DNA of 64,000 nt from Hordeum vulgare subsp. vulgare (taxonomy: Eukaryota > Streptophyta > Magnoliopsida > Poales > Poaceae): positions 323,093,186-323,157,185 of the forward strand of contig NC_058520.1 of the NCBI RefSeq assembly GCF_904849725.1, written 5' to 3'. The position numbers and the translations under genes are program-made. Positions 1 to 11,183 of this stretch are shown here, one piece after another (within the stretch, counting starts at the first letter, position 1; each line of letters begins with the position of its first letter). Below the pieces are notes generated by a model. That model was not told the DNA's origin and did no database searches. It worked only from the letters and a program-made list of their open reading frames with translations.

Positions 1-1664
1 TCAGGCTGATGAAATTCCTCACCCGGAGCAAGAACCTCAGCCTGAGGCACATGCAGATGAAATTCCTCATCCTGAGGAACATGCTGAAGATAATGCCCCT
101 GCCCAAATCCAGAGAATGCTCTTGTAGTTATCAATCCAAAAACTGCAATGATTGTCTCTCCTCAAGGAAAGAAGCAAAACCTTCAGCCCATGCAGCGTCA
201 GCCCTTCTCCAAGCGGCCAAAGTTTCAGAAGGAAGCGTTCTTTGAGGAACACATGTATTTCATCAGAGAAAATCCTTATGCCAAGCCTCGTATCAGGCAC
301 ATGAAGTTTTGGATCAGGACTAACCTCAACTATTATGTATCTGTGCTTTGTGGAAGAAACAAAAAATTTCAGCACACGCATATTCCTCATGTTGAGCTTG
401 AAGAAATTCCTTGCTTTGCCCCAGTCCTCAACGTTCTTCATGAAGCAGGACTACTCCCTCTGTGCTCTAATATCTACGATTGGAACATCGACATTGTTCT
501 TCAATTCTATGCAACTCTTCATATCTCTTGAGATCCAACAGATATCAACACTTGGGTGCTGGATTGGATGACGCGGCACACACACTTCAAGGCCCCTGCA
601 AATGAGCTGCTGCGAGAACTTCGTGTATCAATTCCCTCAGAACAGGCCGTGAAGATGTATGATGAACGGGAGCTGCCGAATAAGCTGATGGAAGTCCTCA
701 TGAAGCCTTTGGCCAAGGGGCAACCACCAAGAACAACCTTCCTGGTCCATGAGTTGAAATATGAACCCAAGACTGTTTACAGAATCATGTGGAGTGTTCT
801 TGCGCCAATCAAGGGCCATGATGATGAACAAGATGTCGTAGGCATCATGAAGAATATCCTCTTCAACATCATCCATGGCATTCCCATAAACATTCACGAT
901 TTCTTCTTGAGGACTCTGGTGGAAAATGCTATATCCCCTTTTAACCTGAAGATTTACACTCCATGGATCATGAGATTCATCAGACGCAGGTCAGGCATCA
1001 ACTATCATGCTGATTTCAACAATCACATTGGATATATGCCTCCTATCAGGGTCAACAAGAAGACTTTCGAGCCAGTTGAAGGAAAAGGCAAATCTGTGAT
1101 CGATGAAGGCAGTAGGCCCCTTGATGGCCAGTTCCATGAGCGAGATGCATATTCTTCATGGGATGATACTAAAACCCAGCCGCCAAGTCCTGTTGCTCCA
1201 AGGGTGATGAATACCAGAGAGCTTCTCCTTAGTCTTCTTCAAAAGGTAGATTGAAACCACAAGTGGGTCAAACGCAGTTCGGCGCCATTGTGAAAACCCT
1301 CAATGAAACTGAGAATGCATTGAAGCTTAATCATCACTATCTTCATGAGGTTTTTGATTGCACCTGGGATACACTGGATCATTTGAAGACTCCAGCTAAA
1401 CTTGAAGAATTGGAGTTTACACAGGACTTCGACTGGTCATGGCCACCAAAGAAGAAATTCAGGCCAATTCCAGTTCCAAACCTTGAGGACAGTTCCTTTT
1501 CTTCATTCCGCACTGCTGAATCAGATGAAGACCAACAAGACACTGCCACTGGTCCAAGCAGGAAGCCTGCTCCCAAGAATCCTCATGCGTCTTCCTCAAC
1601 TGCCAAGAAGTGGAAGTCTTCACGGGACGTTAGTCCTCAGTTTTGTCCCTTTTTTGTCACTTGA
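1..1664 (+). pseudogene. Element A ORF of unknown function, broken
   Basis: A decayed coding region in three frames. Frame 2 (1-126) reads Pro/Glu/His-rich repeats with the motif EIPHPE. Frame 1 (about 125-1254) is the main body, interrupted by one in-frame TGA at 529-531; it includes the segments PVLNVLHEAGLLPLC and INTWVLDWMTRH. Frame 3 (1251-1664) reads a hydrophilic tail containing SWPPKKKFRPIPVPN. I recognise no reverse transcriptase, protease, integrase or zinc knuckle. It lies directly upstream of the polypurine tract, where some plant elements carry an extra 3' ORF, but it could also be a gag-like protein of an element without pol. The function is unknown. Confidence 0.55.
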
Positions 1665-2126
1665 CGACAAAGGGGGAGAAATCTGAGAGTTAGTCTTCAC
1701 GCGGGATACATTTTGGGCCTTATGAACTTTATTTAAGTTACAAACTCTTGGCTCTTCTGAAGTGTTTTATGTAATGAGTTGTAACTTAAGCCCGATGGTA
1801 CTCTGACGCTTTTGAACGTTTTTCTTCACATGCTTATTCCTCAAAATATTAATGCACGCATGCTGGAATTCGTCAGATACCATTTCTCATCATGCATTCT
1901 CAATTTCTTCATACTATATGCCATATGTATGCATGATTTACAAGACTCAGGGGAGATCTCCTGATATAAATCATCAATGTGCATTTGCTGTGAAAAGCAA
2001 AATCCTCAAGATATGCACATCTTCAGGGGAGTCTCTATGAATCTTGACTTCAAATTCCTCAAATGAGTATTTACATTTCATTTTTTTATCCCTGTTGAAC
2101 ACTTAACCTAATTGTCATCAACCACC
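1665..2126 (+). other. Element A 3' untranslated region
   Basis: No ORF. A purine-rich tract ACAAAGGGGGAGAAA lies at 1667-1681 just after the ORF stop, resembling a second polypurine tract. The rest is AT-rich with several TTCCTCA motifs. Confidence 0.5.
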
Positions 2127-2137
2127 AAAAAGGGGGA
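2127..2137 (+). promoter_or_regulatory. Polypurine tract of element A
   Basis: AAAAAGGGGGA ends 3 bases before the LTR TG. This is the expected position for the plus-strand primer of reverse transcription. Confidence 0.75.
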
Positions 2138-2140
2138 CAT

Positions 2141-3552
2141 TGTAAGTGCATCCAGTGCCCCTTAGTGATTTTGGTGGTTTGAAGACTTATAGGTTAAGTA
2201 TCTACTGTGTTCATGAGTGTACACATGATCTATAAGACGCCGAGGAGTTTGAAATATTCGATGAATATTGACCCCTAAAAATGTATATCTTCGGCTGAAG
2301 AAATTGGTCAGAAGCTGAAAAATTGAATCGCGAAGAAATTGCAATGAAATTGATATTCCTCATGAAGATATTGAAAATGAGGAATTCGGTGTGTCCTCAA
2401 GAAAATTAATCTGAAGACTTTGAAGCATGAAGATTTATTCTGTGTGTTTTATTTTCTTCATTTTTGAGTCATAGGAACATCGTACAGTTAAAGGGGATCA
2501 AAGTAACACGTCGGAATGAATTTCCTCATGATGCTCAACCCAAGCCTAATCCTACCAAAAGCCTCAAGTGAGGAATATGAGAGACATGAGGACTCTCACA
2601 GTTGAGGGTCCCGATCGTTGCCGCAAGTCGCGCCACATCACTGATCTTATCCACACCAACAGTCATATTATTTAAGGGTATTAATGTCAAATCATGTCGG
2701 GATGCTCCGAGGCTATAAATAGCCGCCCCACAACCATTTGCTCGTTGGCTGCTCCGTTAGAAACTAGCACTTGTCATAAGAGCAACCCAAATTCCTCAGA
2801 GTCTTCAAGAGTAATTCATTAGTGAGGAAATACCCCAAACACCAAACCACAAACCGAAAACCAAGTGATTGAGCATCACTGAAGAAGTTGTTCCTGTGTG
2901 GGACTGAAGCCTTTTACCTTTGAGGACTGTGCATCCTCCAGACGGTTAGGCGTCATGGTCTAGAGCAATCCAGCAGTCAATTGTGGATCGCCAGGTGACC
3001 AAGTTTGTGAGGGTTTGGAAGTCTGCCCTGAAGACTTACCACGAGTGTTGGGCGAGGACTGGGTGTTCTTAGCCCAAGGAGAATACGGTAGGGACTATGT
3101 GTCTCGGGATTGTGTGTCTTTTGGTTTGAATACCAAGCCGCTCCAAATCAGATGTACAACTGTCACAATAGTGGGAACTTGGTCATCAACCATTGTCTTC
3201 ATTGTGAAACGAGTTCTATTTCTTCAACTCTTTAAATTCCTCATATTGTATGTTGAAGATTTTCATTGTCACTGTTTGAAGAATTTGCTGAAGACTTTCT
3301 CTCATTCCTCAACCCCAAATTCTTCACGCAAGTTATTCTTCACCTGTGTTCTCTGTGCCTGCATACTGTGCGAACTGCTTTTCGTATTCTTCACCTTGAA
3401 ATCCGCTGTAGTAATATTTTGCACACCCGACCCTTTGCTGTTTTCGCTGCAAGTTAGTCATCAGCGAGGAATTCCCTCAAAAGGAATTTCCTCAGTGATG
3501 AAATTCTAAAAATCTCCTATTCACCCCCTCTAGTCAATATAACGCACTTTAA
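2141..3552 (+). repeat. 3' LTR of element A
   Basis: About 1.41 kb, starting TGTAAGTGCATCC immediately after the polypurine tract. Its end, CACCCCCTCTAGTC followed by ATATAACGCACTTT, matches a style I know from cereal LTRs that are followed by a tRNA-Met primer site. Here no primer site follows and pol of another element begins instead, as expected for a 3' LTR at an insertion junction. It contains a TATA box at 2714-2722. The short ORF at 3015-3509 falls inside the LTR and is not considered a gene. Confidence 0.7.
2714..2722 (+). promoter_or_regulatory. TATA box in LTR of element A
   Basis: TATAAATAG in a GC-richer context, about 570 bases into the LTR. This is the likely core promoter, with transcription expected to start about 30 bases downstream. 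Confidence 0.65.
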
Positions 3553-3556
3553 AAAT

Positions 3557-4250
3557 CGAGGCACCAAAGCACGTCAAGGATGTGCGACGCCTAGCCGGCT
3601 GTGTAGCCGCCGTGAGCAGGTTCATTTCCAAGTCTGCCGAACATGCCGTGCCATTCTTCAAAATCTTGAAGAAGGCAGGACCAATGGAATGGACCATCGA
3701 GGCGGAAGCAGCGCTACAAGACCTGAATAAATACCTTTCCTCTGCGCCGATCCTGGTAGCGCCCAGACCACAAGAGCCACTGCTCCAATAGGTAGCGGCA
3801 ACCAACCAAGTGGTTAGTGGTGCCTTGGTGGTGCAGAGGGAAGACGACGAAGATACACCGGCAAAGGCGACGCCATCGAATGAGGAAGCGCACACCGGCA
3901 ACCAAGGACCCCTGGCAGTGTCCGGGAGCGATCGAGAGAAACCCCCGCCAACAGGCGGGCTAGTGCAGAAGAAGAACATGGTGCAACACCCGGTCTATTT
4001 TGTCAGCTCCCTCTTGCAGGGGGGCCGAACGAGATACTCTGGAGTGCAGAAATTGGTTTTCGGCCTCCTCATGGCCTCGAGAAAGCTGCACCACTAATTC
4101 CAAGCGCACGAGATCACCATCCTCACTCCCTTTCTGCTACAAAGGGTTTTGCGAAACCCTGATGCAACTGGCAGGATCGTGTAGTGGGCGTTAGAGTTAT
4201 CCAGCTTTGGCCTCAAGTTTCAAAGCACATCGACCATCCAGAGCAAGGCT
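3557..4250 (+). pseudogene. Gypsy pol: reverse transcriptase C-terminus and connection domain
   Basis: Translation from 3557 starts IEAPKHVKDVRRLAGCVAA, the segment after the catalytic fingers/palm of Gypsy RT. It continues through PFFKILKKAGPMEW and PVYFVSSLLQGGRTRYSG, the RNase H-like tether domain. The catalytic YVDD part is absent because element A is inserted just upstream. In-frame stops occur after PQEPLLQ (about 3790), after RKLHH (4095-4097) and near 4182, and an insertion-like stretch rich in D/E lies at 3838-3960. It is non-functional as it stands. Confidence 0.8.
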
Positions 4251-4756
4251 TTGGCGGAGTTCGTTGCCAAATGGACTCCGACGCCAGACGAAAAAATACC
4301 AGAATCAACCCGCCTCCCGGGAAAGGTGTCCAACCAAGAATGGATCATGTATTTTGATGGAGCGTTCTCACTGCAAGGTGCTGGAGCCGGCATGCTGCTA
4401 GTTGCACCTACTGGAGAACACCTCAAGTACGTAATCCAGATGTACTTTCCTCGGGAGAAGTCAACAAACAACACCGCCGAGTATGAAGGACTACTTGCCG
4501 GCCTTAGGATCGCAGTAGATCTGAGGATCAGAAAGCTCATCGTCAGAGGTGACTCATAGCTAGTTATCCGGCAGGTCAACAAGGACTACCAGAGTCCACT
4601 AATGGAGGCTTACATGGAGGAGGTGAGGAAATTGGAAGAGCGCTTCGACGGTCTACAGATGGAGCACATCCCCCATGCCGAAAGCACCATCGCCGACGAC
4701 CTGTCGAAGCGTGCAGCTCTTAAGTTACCTGTGGAACCAGGAACTTTTGTGCTATA
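4251..4756 (+). pseudogene. Gypsy pol: RNase H domain
   Basis: An RNase H fold with all the acidic catalytic positions visible: D in MYFDGAFS, E in TAEYEGLL, D in VRGDS and D in IADDLSKRA. It degrades RNA in the RNA:DNA hybrid during reverse transcription. One in-frame TAG follows GDS, where relatives normally have Gln (GDSQLVI), consistent with a CAG to TAG transition. The domain runs on to LSKRAALKLPVEPG and then meets a TAA near 4756. Confidence 0.8.
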
Positions 4757-6204
4757 ACTGACTCAACCCTCTGGAGCACCACCAACCAAGCCAATCAAGA
4801 GAAGGAAGCTGAACTCCGGCCAGTATTTACTGGCAGACCTTCCAAGGAGTCCTAAAAAGGATCTTGCCGGAGAAGAAGTTGTCGGAGGAGATGCCAAGCG
4901 TGCCGAGGGGGATACCCCCTCGGTAGAGGATATGCCTTCAGTCCTTGCCGTCGAGCCTCACGCTCCGGCCTGGGCGCATCACATAGTCCGGTACATCCAA
5001 ATTGGGGACCTGCCCGAAGAGCAGGAAGAAGCAGAAAGAGTAGCCTGTCAATCCAGCATGTACCAGTTCGTGGATAATGCCCTCTATAGAGGACGACTGA
5101 ACGGCGTGAAATTGAAATACATCCCCCAAGAGGAAGGACTGGAGCTGTTGGCCAAGATACATGGGGGATATGTGGCTCCCACATAGGGTCAAGAGCCCTT
5201 GTCGGCAAGGTGTTCCGGCAAGGCTTCTTCTGGCCCACGACCCTCCAGGATGCAACTGCACTAGTAACCAAGTGTGAAGCGTGCGAGTTCCATTCAAGAA
5301 TGCTTCATCACCTAGCCCAAGCTCTCGAGACGATCCCTCTCTCCTGGTCATTCTCGGTCTGTGGGCTCGATATCCTCGCCCCTTTCCCCCATGTTGCCAG
5401 GGGATTTGAGTACTTGTACGTCGCAATTGACAAGTTCACAAAGTGGCTAGAGGTGGAACCAGTGAGAAAGGTGACAAGCAGTCAACCGTCAAGTTCTTCA
5501 AGGGAATTGTCTGCCGTTTTTGTGTCCCGAATAGGGTCATCACAGACAATGGCACCCAGTTCACGAGCCGCACCTTCATGTTGTACGCTCAAGACCTCAA
5601 CAGCAAAATATGCTTCACTTCTGTTGCCTATCCGAGGAGAAATGGTCAAGTTGAAAGGGCAAACGCCGAAGTACTGCGGGGGTTCAAGACGAGAACTTTT
5701 GACAAGCTGCGGAGGCATGGAAAGCACTGGATTGATGAACTGTCGGCGGTTCTTTGGTCGATCAGAATGACACCAAATCGAGCCACTGACCAGACACCCT
5801 TCTCCCTGGTCTACGGTGCGGAGGCAGTTCTTCCCATGAAACTCCCTTATGGGTCACCTCGGGTGCTCGCTTATGATGAGCTTGAGAAAGAGCAATTGCG
5901 TCGAGATGATGCAGTGCTCCCCGAGGAGAACCGGATTCAGGCGGCTGTGCAAGCCACTCACTGTCAGCAAGCCTTGCATTGCTATCATAGCCGCAAGGTA
6001 CGATCTAGAAGTCTTGAGGAAGGCGACCTTGTTCTTCGGCATGTTCCATCGGACAAGAATTCAAACAAGTTGACGCCGAAGTGGGAAGGCCCATATCGGG
6101 TAGTACGAGTCACCAGGACCGGCGCTGTTCGCCTGGAGACCGAAGATGGCGCACCAGTGAGCAATTCCTGGAACATTGAACGTCTTCGGAAGTTCTACCC
6201 GTAG
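4757..6204 (+). pseudogene. Gypsy pol: integrase
   Basis: A variable linker (4757-5110) is followed by the integrase. Visible parts: the zinc-binding region (HGGY, then CEAC), the catalytic core with D in GLDILAPFP, D in VITDNGTQF and E in NGQVERANAEV, and a C-terminal module (KWEGPYRVVRV ... NIERLRKFYP) ending at TAG 6202-6204. The D,D,E triad is retained. A frameshift near 5475-5480 joins the first half (frame of 5210) to the second half (frame of 5443), and a stop falls after HGGYVAPT. This inserts element cDNA into the genome in intact relatives. Confidence 0.85.
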
Positions 6205-7067
6205 GGAGAGGTTGCCGGGTCTACCAACAACCACCTTTTGTACAAGTCTTGCCAAAGTTGCATGTAATCCTTTGTAAAAAGCTAGTCGAAGACCGTGTGC
6301 ACAGTTAGATAAAGCTTAGCGTTCCGTATCATCTCTTAGATTTCCATGTTAGATCATATACATGCATAATCTAGGATTTTGTGAAACGCCTGAACTAATA
6401 GACCGTCGAGGTCCCAACATCTATTTTCTCTTCTTTCTTTTTCTTAAAAGACAGATGCAACCTCGCGCACAAGTTTGCCAGGAGGAAGATAGTTGGAACG
6501 CCCATGGAAACAACGGGGACAAGAATGATCTACTCAAGACAGAAAGAAGTACCGCAGCCTAGAGATAAGTTGCAAAAACTTTGAGTAAGTCGTCGAGTAG
6601 ATACAACATTCCCCTTCACGTGTCATCAACACTTTTGTATGGAAAACCTGTGCGTGGGGAAACTCTGTCGCAAGCCTCCTAAGCATTGTCTTGAAGCACG
6701 CTCGATAAATTAAGCAGCCCGTCCTGTCTGCCCCTTCTTCTTAAAGAGTGTGCTCGACAACCTATGGAAAAGCACAAAGGGAGGCAGGGCGCCTTGCCGG
6801 CAGTGACGACTCCGGCAAGAGCCACCCCTCGAGGCACTTACGACAAGGCCAGTTGAGCCGACAAATCCCTAGCGAAACACAAGGGCAAGCCATACAAAAA
6901 TAGCGACCAAAGGAGGGGGTAATACTTATCAAGAATATTAAATATATTATAATACTGACTATTATGATCAAGATACAGCAACTCTTAGCTGGGAGTTGCA
7001 GCGACAGGAGAGCACGGAGATTTAATCCCAGCGCGGGCCATGCACCCTCTTGATCTGTTCCACCTTG
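6205..7067. other. Spacer between pol and antisense ORF of the Tat element
   Basis: No coding potential that I can support on either strand. It contains an AT-rich patch at about 6940-6965 and ordinary untranslated sequence. Confidence 0.5.
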
Positions 7068-10000
7068 TCAACGATGGGCATGACCAAGTTCTCGAGCTCC
7101 TTGAGATCCGCCTCCTTCGGCAAATGCCCAAGGGTGAGATCGATGCTGGGACTCCTGTACACCAATTTGGTGAGAACCTTGAGGAGGGCGCCCCGGCACA
7201 ACCTCCAGGACTCGTTCGCCAGGAGTGCCGCCTCGCGCGGCTTGGATCAGCTTGAAGGCGCTGATCACACTCTCGAAGAACAGAGTCAGCTTGGCGCTTG
7301 TAGACACCTCTAGGCCTGAAGAATAACCAAAGCTTTGAGGATTCATAGAAAACAATTGCACGGCGATCCCCTCTGCGGCGTTGACAAGGCGGTCGGTCCG
7401 CAACTCCACGCCACGTGTATAATCCTCGTGGGCGGTGGAGGCGGTCTCGAGCTGATTTGTCGCGTCGAGGAGCTTCTGGGTCAAGACCCCTTCACGGGCC
7501 TTGCTTTATTCGAGGGCCTGCTCCACGGGAGCCACTTTATCCTGCAAGGCGGTGAGGGAGGTGTTGGCAGGCGAAGTTGAGCACTCTTGTGTGAAATGGC
7601 AGTTTGGATCTCCGTCAAGTTGGAGAGAGCTTTCTCTCTCTCAACTGTGAGGGTTGAGATCTCCTTGCCGAGGCCTTCAAGGTCCTCTTCCAGCTTCTTC
7701 AACTTGCCGGCGAGCTCCTCCCTGGCAGCCTCGGTGTCGGCGGCCTTGTCGGCGACCTCTTGTAGCTTGCCGTCGTGCTTTGAAGCTTGGGCGGCCAAAG
7801 CGTCCTTGTGCTGATCCATCAGCTCTTGGGTATGCTGCGCCACGAGCCTCTCGACTTCCTCATCCTTGGCATGGAGCTTGTCGCTGAGCGCCTTCTCACG
7901 ATCGACGATTTCCTCTTTGTGGGAGTCGAGGCTGATCCGAAGCGTGTTGAGGCGGGCATCCTCATCAGAAGTGCGGCGTCGGGCCTCTTCTTCCTCCTTC
8001 CAGACGTCAGACGACTTCAGAAGGAGCGCGTCCCTCTCGGCCCTCAGCTTTTCACGCTCGACCTTCGCCTCCTGGTGGGCCTCAGTGAAATGGATCCGCG
8101 TCTCCTCGAAGCACTTCTCGAAGGCCTCTAATTTCTCCTTCCGGGACCGATAGAGGGCCTGGAGCTGGCTGACGTTGTCCCTCATGGACTGGAAGAGCTG
8201 CTCTTTGATGAGCTTCCCACCACTAGTCTCCGATCCACCCACTATCTCAAGCCCAACACCGGCGAAGATTTCAGCATCGAAGCTCTCCCCCTCCGCGACT
8301 ATCCTTGTGCGACCCACCCCCTAGCGGGTTGATGAACCGATCCTTGCCGGCGCGAATGTACTTGCTGGCTGGCGGGGGCCCATACATGGGAGGTTGGTCG
8401 CCACCGACATCCTCGCCGACAAAAGAGGGCTCCTCATCCAGCACTGCCTCCGCAGCCCCGGCAACAGAAGAGTCGTCGACACGTGCTCCAGGTCCTTCGA
8501 TGGACTCCTCCGTCGGTTCCTGAGTGGCCCGTTCTCGCGCCTCCTCGGCGGCCTTGCTCGCGGCAACTTTGTCAGCCTCAGCAGCCGCGTCCTAGGCGGT
8601 CTCCTCTATAGGGGAGAGATCTGAGGTACAAGACAAGGAAGAAGATGATCAGAACAAGATGAATATTCAAGAAAACAAGATGAAAGCTCATGGATGTCCT
8701 TTGCCGGGACACTCACCCTCGTCAAGCTGGTGAGGGGTAGATGTCCCCTCTCCGGCAACATCGGCTACCGGGGCTCGTCTTTAGGCGTCGCGTGCTTCGG
8801 CGGCTCATGCTGGGGGCTTTCCGAGGGCTGGGCACCCGGGTGGCCGAAGATACCGGCGGCACCTCTAAGGCACTTGCCGAGGGACCGTCGCTTGCGACAC
8901 CTTGGTCATTTTTGCCATCCTCTCGGCCAGCGTCTCCGTGTCCCTACGGAGAAGGACCGGCACCCGATAAGCAAGAATATAAAGCAAGGGGTTTGAAGGA
9001 GGTGAAGTGTCAGGCACGTACTCTCCCTCCTCCCCCGAACTGAAGGACGAAAAATCAAATCCACATCCCCTTAGGCGTCCACCGGAGGGGATGTGGCCCT
9101 GGGACGCTTGACAGGCGCGACGGACAAAGCTTGCCGGACGGGGAGATTGGAGCCGGCGTGTCGAAGCACTCGCTTAGACTTCCGACGGGCTAGAGGCTCC
9201 TCCTCTTCCTCCTCCTCATCCCTTTTGTTGGGCGCCCGTTGCTCCGAAGGGCCCCCGGCAGCTGAGCTACCGGACTCCTCGGCAAGCTGTCCCTCCAGCA
9301 ACGCCCCTTCTTTGAGTGCTCCCTCATCGTAAAAGCCGACGCTTTCGGCCGCTTCGGCAAGGGCTGGTTCCTCGGCTCGTCTCAGAATGTACGCCACTTC
9401 CTCGTCGATGGTGTCGCGGACGAGGCCAGTTTCTTTCCTGATGGGCTTCTCCGACAAGTTGTCGAAGAAAGATAAGACATCCTCCTCCTTGGGCTCAGTC
9501 CAAGTTGAAACCATGCCATGAGCATTGCACTCCGGCATTATTGCCGTGAGTGCGCTTAAGTCCGAGTTGTTGGAAAAGGGTATGACACCATGCGGCAGTC
9601 GAGCCCTCGAGTCAGATTTGAACAACTTCTAGCAAACAAATGCATGTTCCATCGTCCGCAGATTGTTGTTCAGGCCAGTTCGCAACCGCATAATATCCGT
9701 GGCATTCACGAAGGCCGAGGCTGGCCTTCTTCCCCTGTTCTGGAGGGGGGCGATGGGCCTCCGGACAAAGTCAGCACCCACCATCTCCATATTCAACCCT
9801 ACGGCCGTGAGACGCAAGATACTGCTGACAGCGACGGTTGGCTTCTTATCATCTGGGGCGAAATCACTCCAATGCTTGTCACGGGAATCGATCTTGGCGG
9901 CCCTGGGTTCGCAGAAGGGCAGATACCCCTCCTGTGCCTCCATTCTTCCCACTTCTCGTGAAGGGCCCCATCCGGGTATAACTCCTTAAATCCGATCCTT

Positions 10001-10461
10001 GGGATCCAGGTAATGGAGCCCGAAAGGGCGTCCCCTCCCTGGATACGAGGAGTGAAGTAATGGCGGCAGAGGGCAGTGTTGGGGGTGATCCCGACAAAAT
10101 TCTCACAGAGATTCACAAATATAGACATGCATGTCACCACATTCGGCGTGGAGTCCAGAAGATGGAAGCCATAGGTGTGCATGATGTTGATGAAGAATTC
10201 AGAGAAGGGCGGGGAAATCCCACAATAAAAGTAGTCGGCGAAGAAATGATACTTGTCTGGGACACCATCATCCTCTCCCGAGGTCACACGGGTGGCCGGA
10301 TGCGCCGACGTCCGGGCCACCGACATGAACTGCTAGCACTACTTCAGAGTGAGCGTATCAGGCCCCGGGGAGAAATAGGCGAACTCCTTCCGCATCTTCG
10401 CCAGCTCCTTCTCCACAACAGTTGGTTTCCCCTTCTTGCCTTTGGCTCCCTTCGGTGCCAT
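7068..10461 (-). pseudogene. Antisense ORF (aORF) of the Tat element, spliced, broken
   Basis: Reads minus from an ATG at 10461 (MAPKGAKGKKGKPTVVEK). Residues 1-40 lead to two TAG codons (about 10341 and 10335), then the same frame continues with a domain I know as 'putative gypsy type transposon' (F-ADYFYCGISPPFSEFF, TPNVVTCMSIFVNLCENF) to 9799. A frameshift near 9955 leads to 9952-9071, an acidic segment with a Glu run and basic clusters. After a GT-AG intron (8621-8716) comes an acidic exon and then, from 8317, a long heptad-rich coiled coil (EKLEAFEKCFEETR ... EEVERLVAQHTQEL) to 7068, with a frameshift near 7484. The function is unknown. Confidence 0.7.
8621..8716 (-). other. Probable spliceosomal intron in the aORF
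   Basis: On the minus strand the donor is GAGG|GTGAGTG and the acceptor is TGTACCTCAG|ATCTC, giving a 96-bp intron with a T-rich 3' half. Joining the exons keeps one frame open: upstream ...TSTPHQLDE D and downstream LSPIEETA, then (past one TAG) a long acidic Ala/Glu-rich segment. Both splice sites are close to consensus. Confidence 0.65.
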
Positions 10462-10850
10462 AGCGGCGGTGGAAGCTGCGGCTGCCGGAGCACGGCTTCA
10501 GAGGTAAATGTGTGTGTGGGGGGAGGAAAGCTCTAGCAGGAGGAGAGAGACGACGGCGGTTTCGAGATTGAAAAGAACTGGGAGAGGGCGAGGGGATTGT
10601 GCGCTTGCGTTTCCCCCTCTTGTGAGGGGGGGGGGGGGGATGTGCGGGCCGACCCTTGTGAACCCAACAAACAGCTCTGCGCGCGCGTGGCCACCTCGAC
10701 CACTATGCACACGCCTCCCCACTTCGTGTGTTCAATACGTGACGTGGGGAAAGACCACTTGCAACGGCTCCAAACTGCAAGATACCCAGTCACAGAAGCT
10801 CATGCACCACTTTGGGCCTGGCCCAACGATGCCTCGCACGCGTGTGTGGC
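10462..10850. other. Region between aORF start and polypurine tract
   Basis: 5' flank of the antisense ORF and 3' flank of the sense element. It holds a G14 run at 10626-10639 and AG-rich sequence at 10525-10560. No convincing TATA box for the antisense gene was seen. Confidence 0.45.
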
Positions 10851-10867
10851 CCAGGCCCGGGGGCTCC
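10851..10867 (+). promoter_or_regulatory. Polypurine-tract region of the Tat element
   Basis: GGCCCGGGGGCTCC precedes the LTR start TGTCGGTGC at 10868. Cereal Tat elements commonly have GGGGGCTACTGTCGG at this point. Confidence 0.6.
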
Positions 10868-11183
10868 TGTCGGTGCACTGAAGACTCGGGTCTCCTATGC
10901 CCCAGACTTGTGCACGGGCACCGACAACACCCTTGGCGGCAGTGCACGAGGAGGGCTGACAGGAAGATAAACCCAAGCTCACCAAGGCCACACCCCTCCA
11001 AGGGTGTGAAGAACAAGTCCAAGCTACAAGGCCCCGACAAGCCCTCCTTGCTGGGAAGACACGCAAGGCCCTGGCAAGCCCTCCTTGCCGGGAAGACGTC
11101 CAAGACCCCGACAAGCTCTCCTTGCCGGGAAGACAAATTAGGCCACCAACAAGGACACTAGGACGGCCAGCCCCCTTCGCCCA
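10868..11183 (+). repeat. 3' LTR of the Tat element, first part
   Basis: Begins TGTCGGTGCACTGAAG. It contains three tandem copies of a 37-bp unit (CAAGCCCTCCTTGCCGGGAAGAC core) at 11038, 11075 and 11112. It is broken at 11183 by insertion of E1; the last five bases, GCCCA (11179-11183), pair with GTCCA at 19472-19476 as a target-site duplication with one C/T difference. Confidence 0.75.

Larger units (their letters stand above)
1..3552 (+). mobile_element. LTR retrotransposon A, 3' portion
   Basis: The 3' end of a + strand LTR retrotransposon: an unknown ORF, a polypurine tract (2127-2137) and a 3' LTR (2141-3552). The internal region continues left of the window. Right of 3552 the sequence becomes Gypsy pol in mid reverse transcriptase, so element A probably inserted into that pol gene; the other pol half should lie beyond the left edge. 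The LTR opens TGTAAGTGCATCC and ends near GCACTTTAA, where a terminal CA would be expected. No RT or integrase of A is visible, so superfamily is uncertain; Gypsy is a guess from resemblance to cereal elements. Confidence 0.75.

Noticed and set aside
3015..3509. 164-codon ORF in the LTR of element A
   Set aside because: Lies wholly in LTR U5/R-like sequence with no domain.
3530..3979. Minus ORF of 149 codons
   Set aside because: Shadow of the + strand RT tail and crosses the A/Tat junction.
7587..8624. Several + strand ORFs
   Set aside because: Shadows of the minus-strand coiled-coil aORF in GC-rich DNA.
10508..11161. 217-codon + strand ORF
   Set aside because: Spans G-run, polypurine tract and LTR; no domain, crosses element boundaries.
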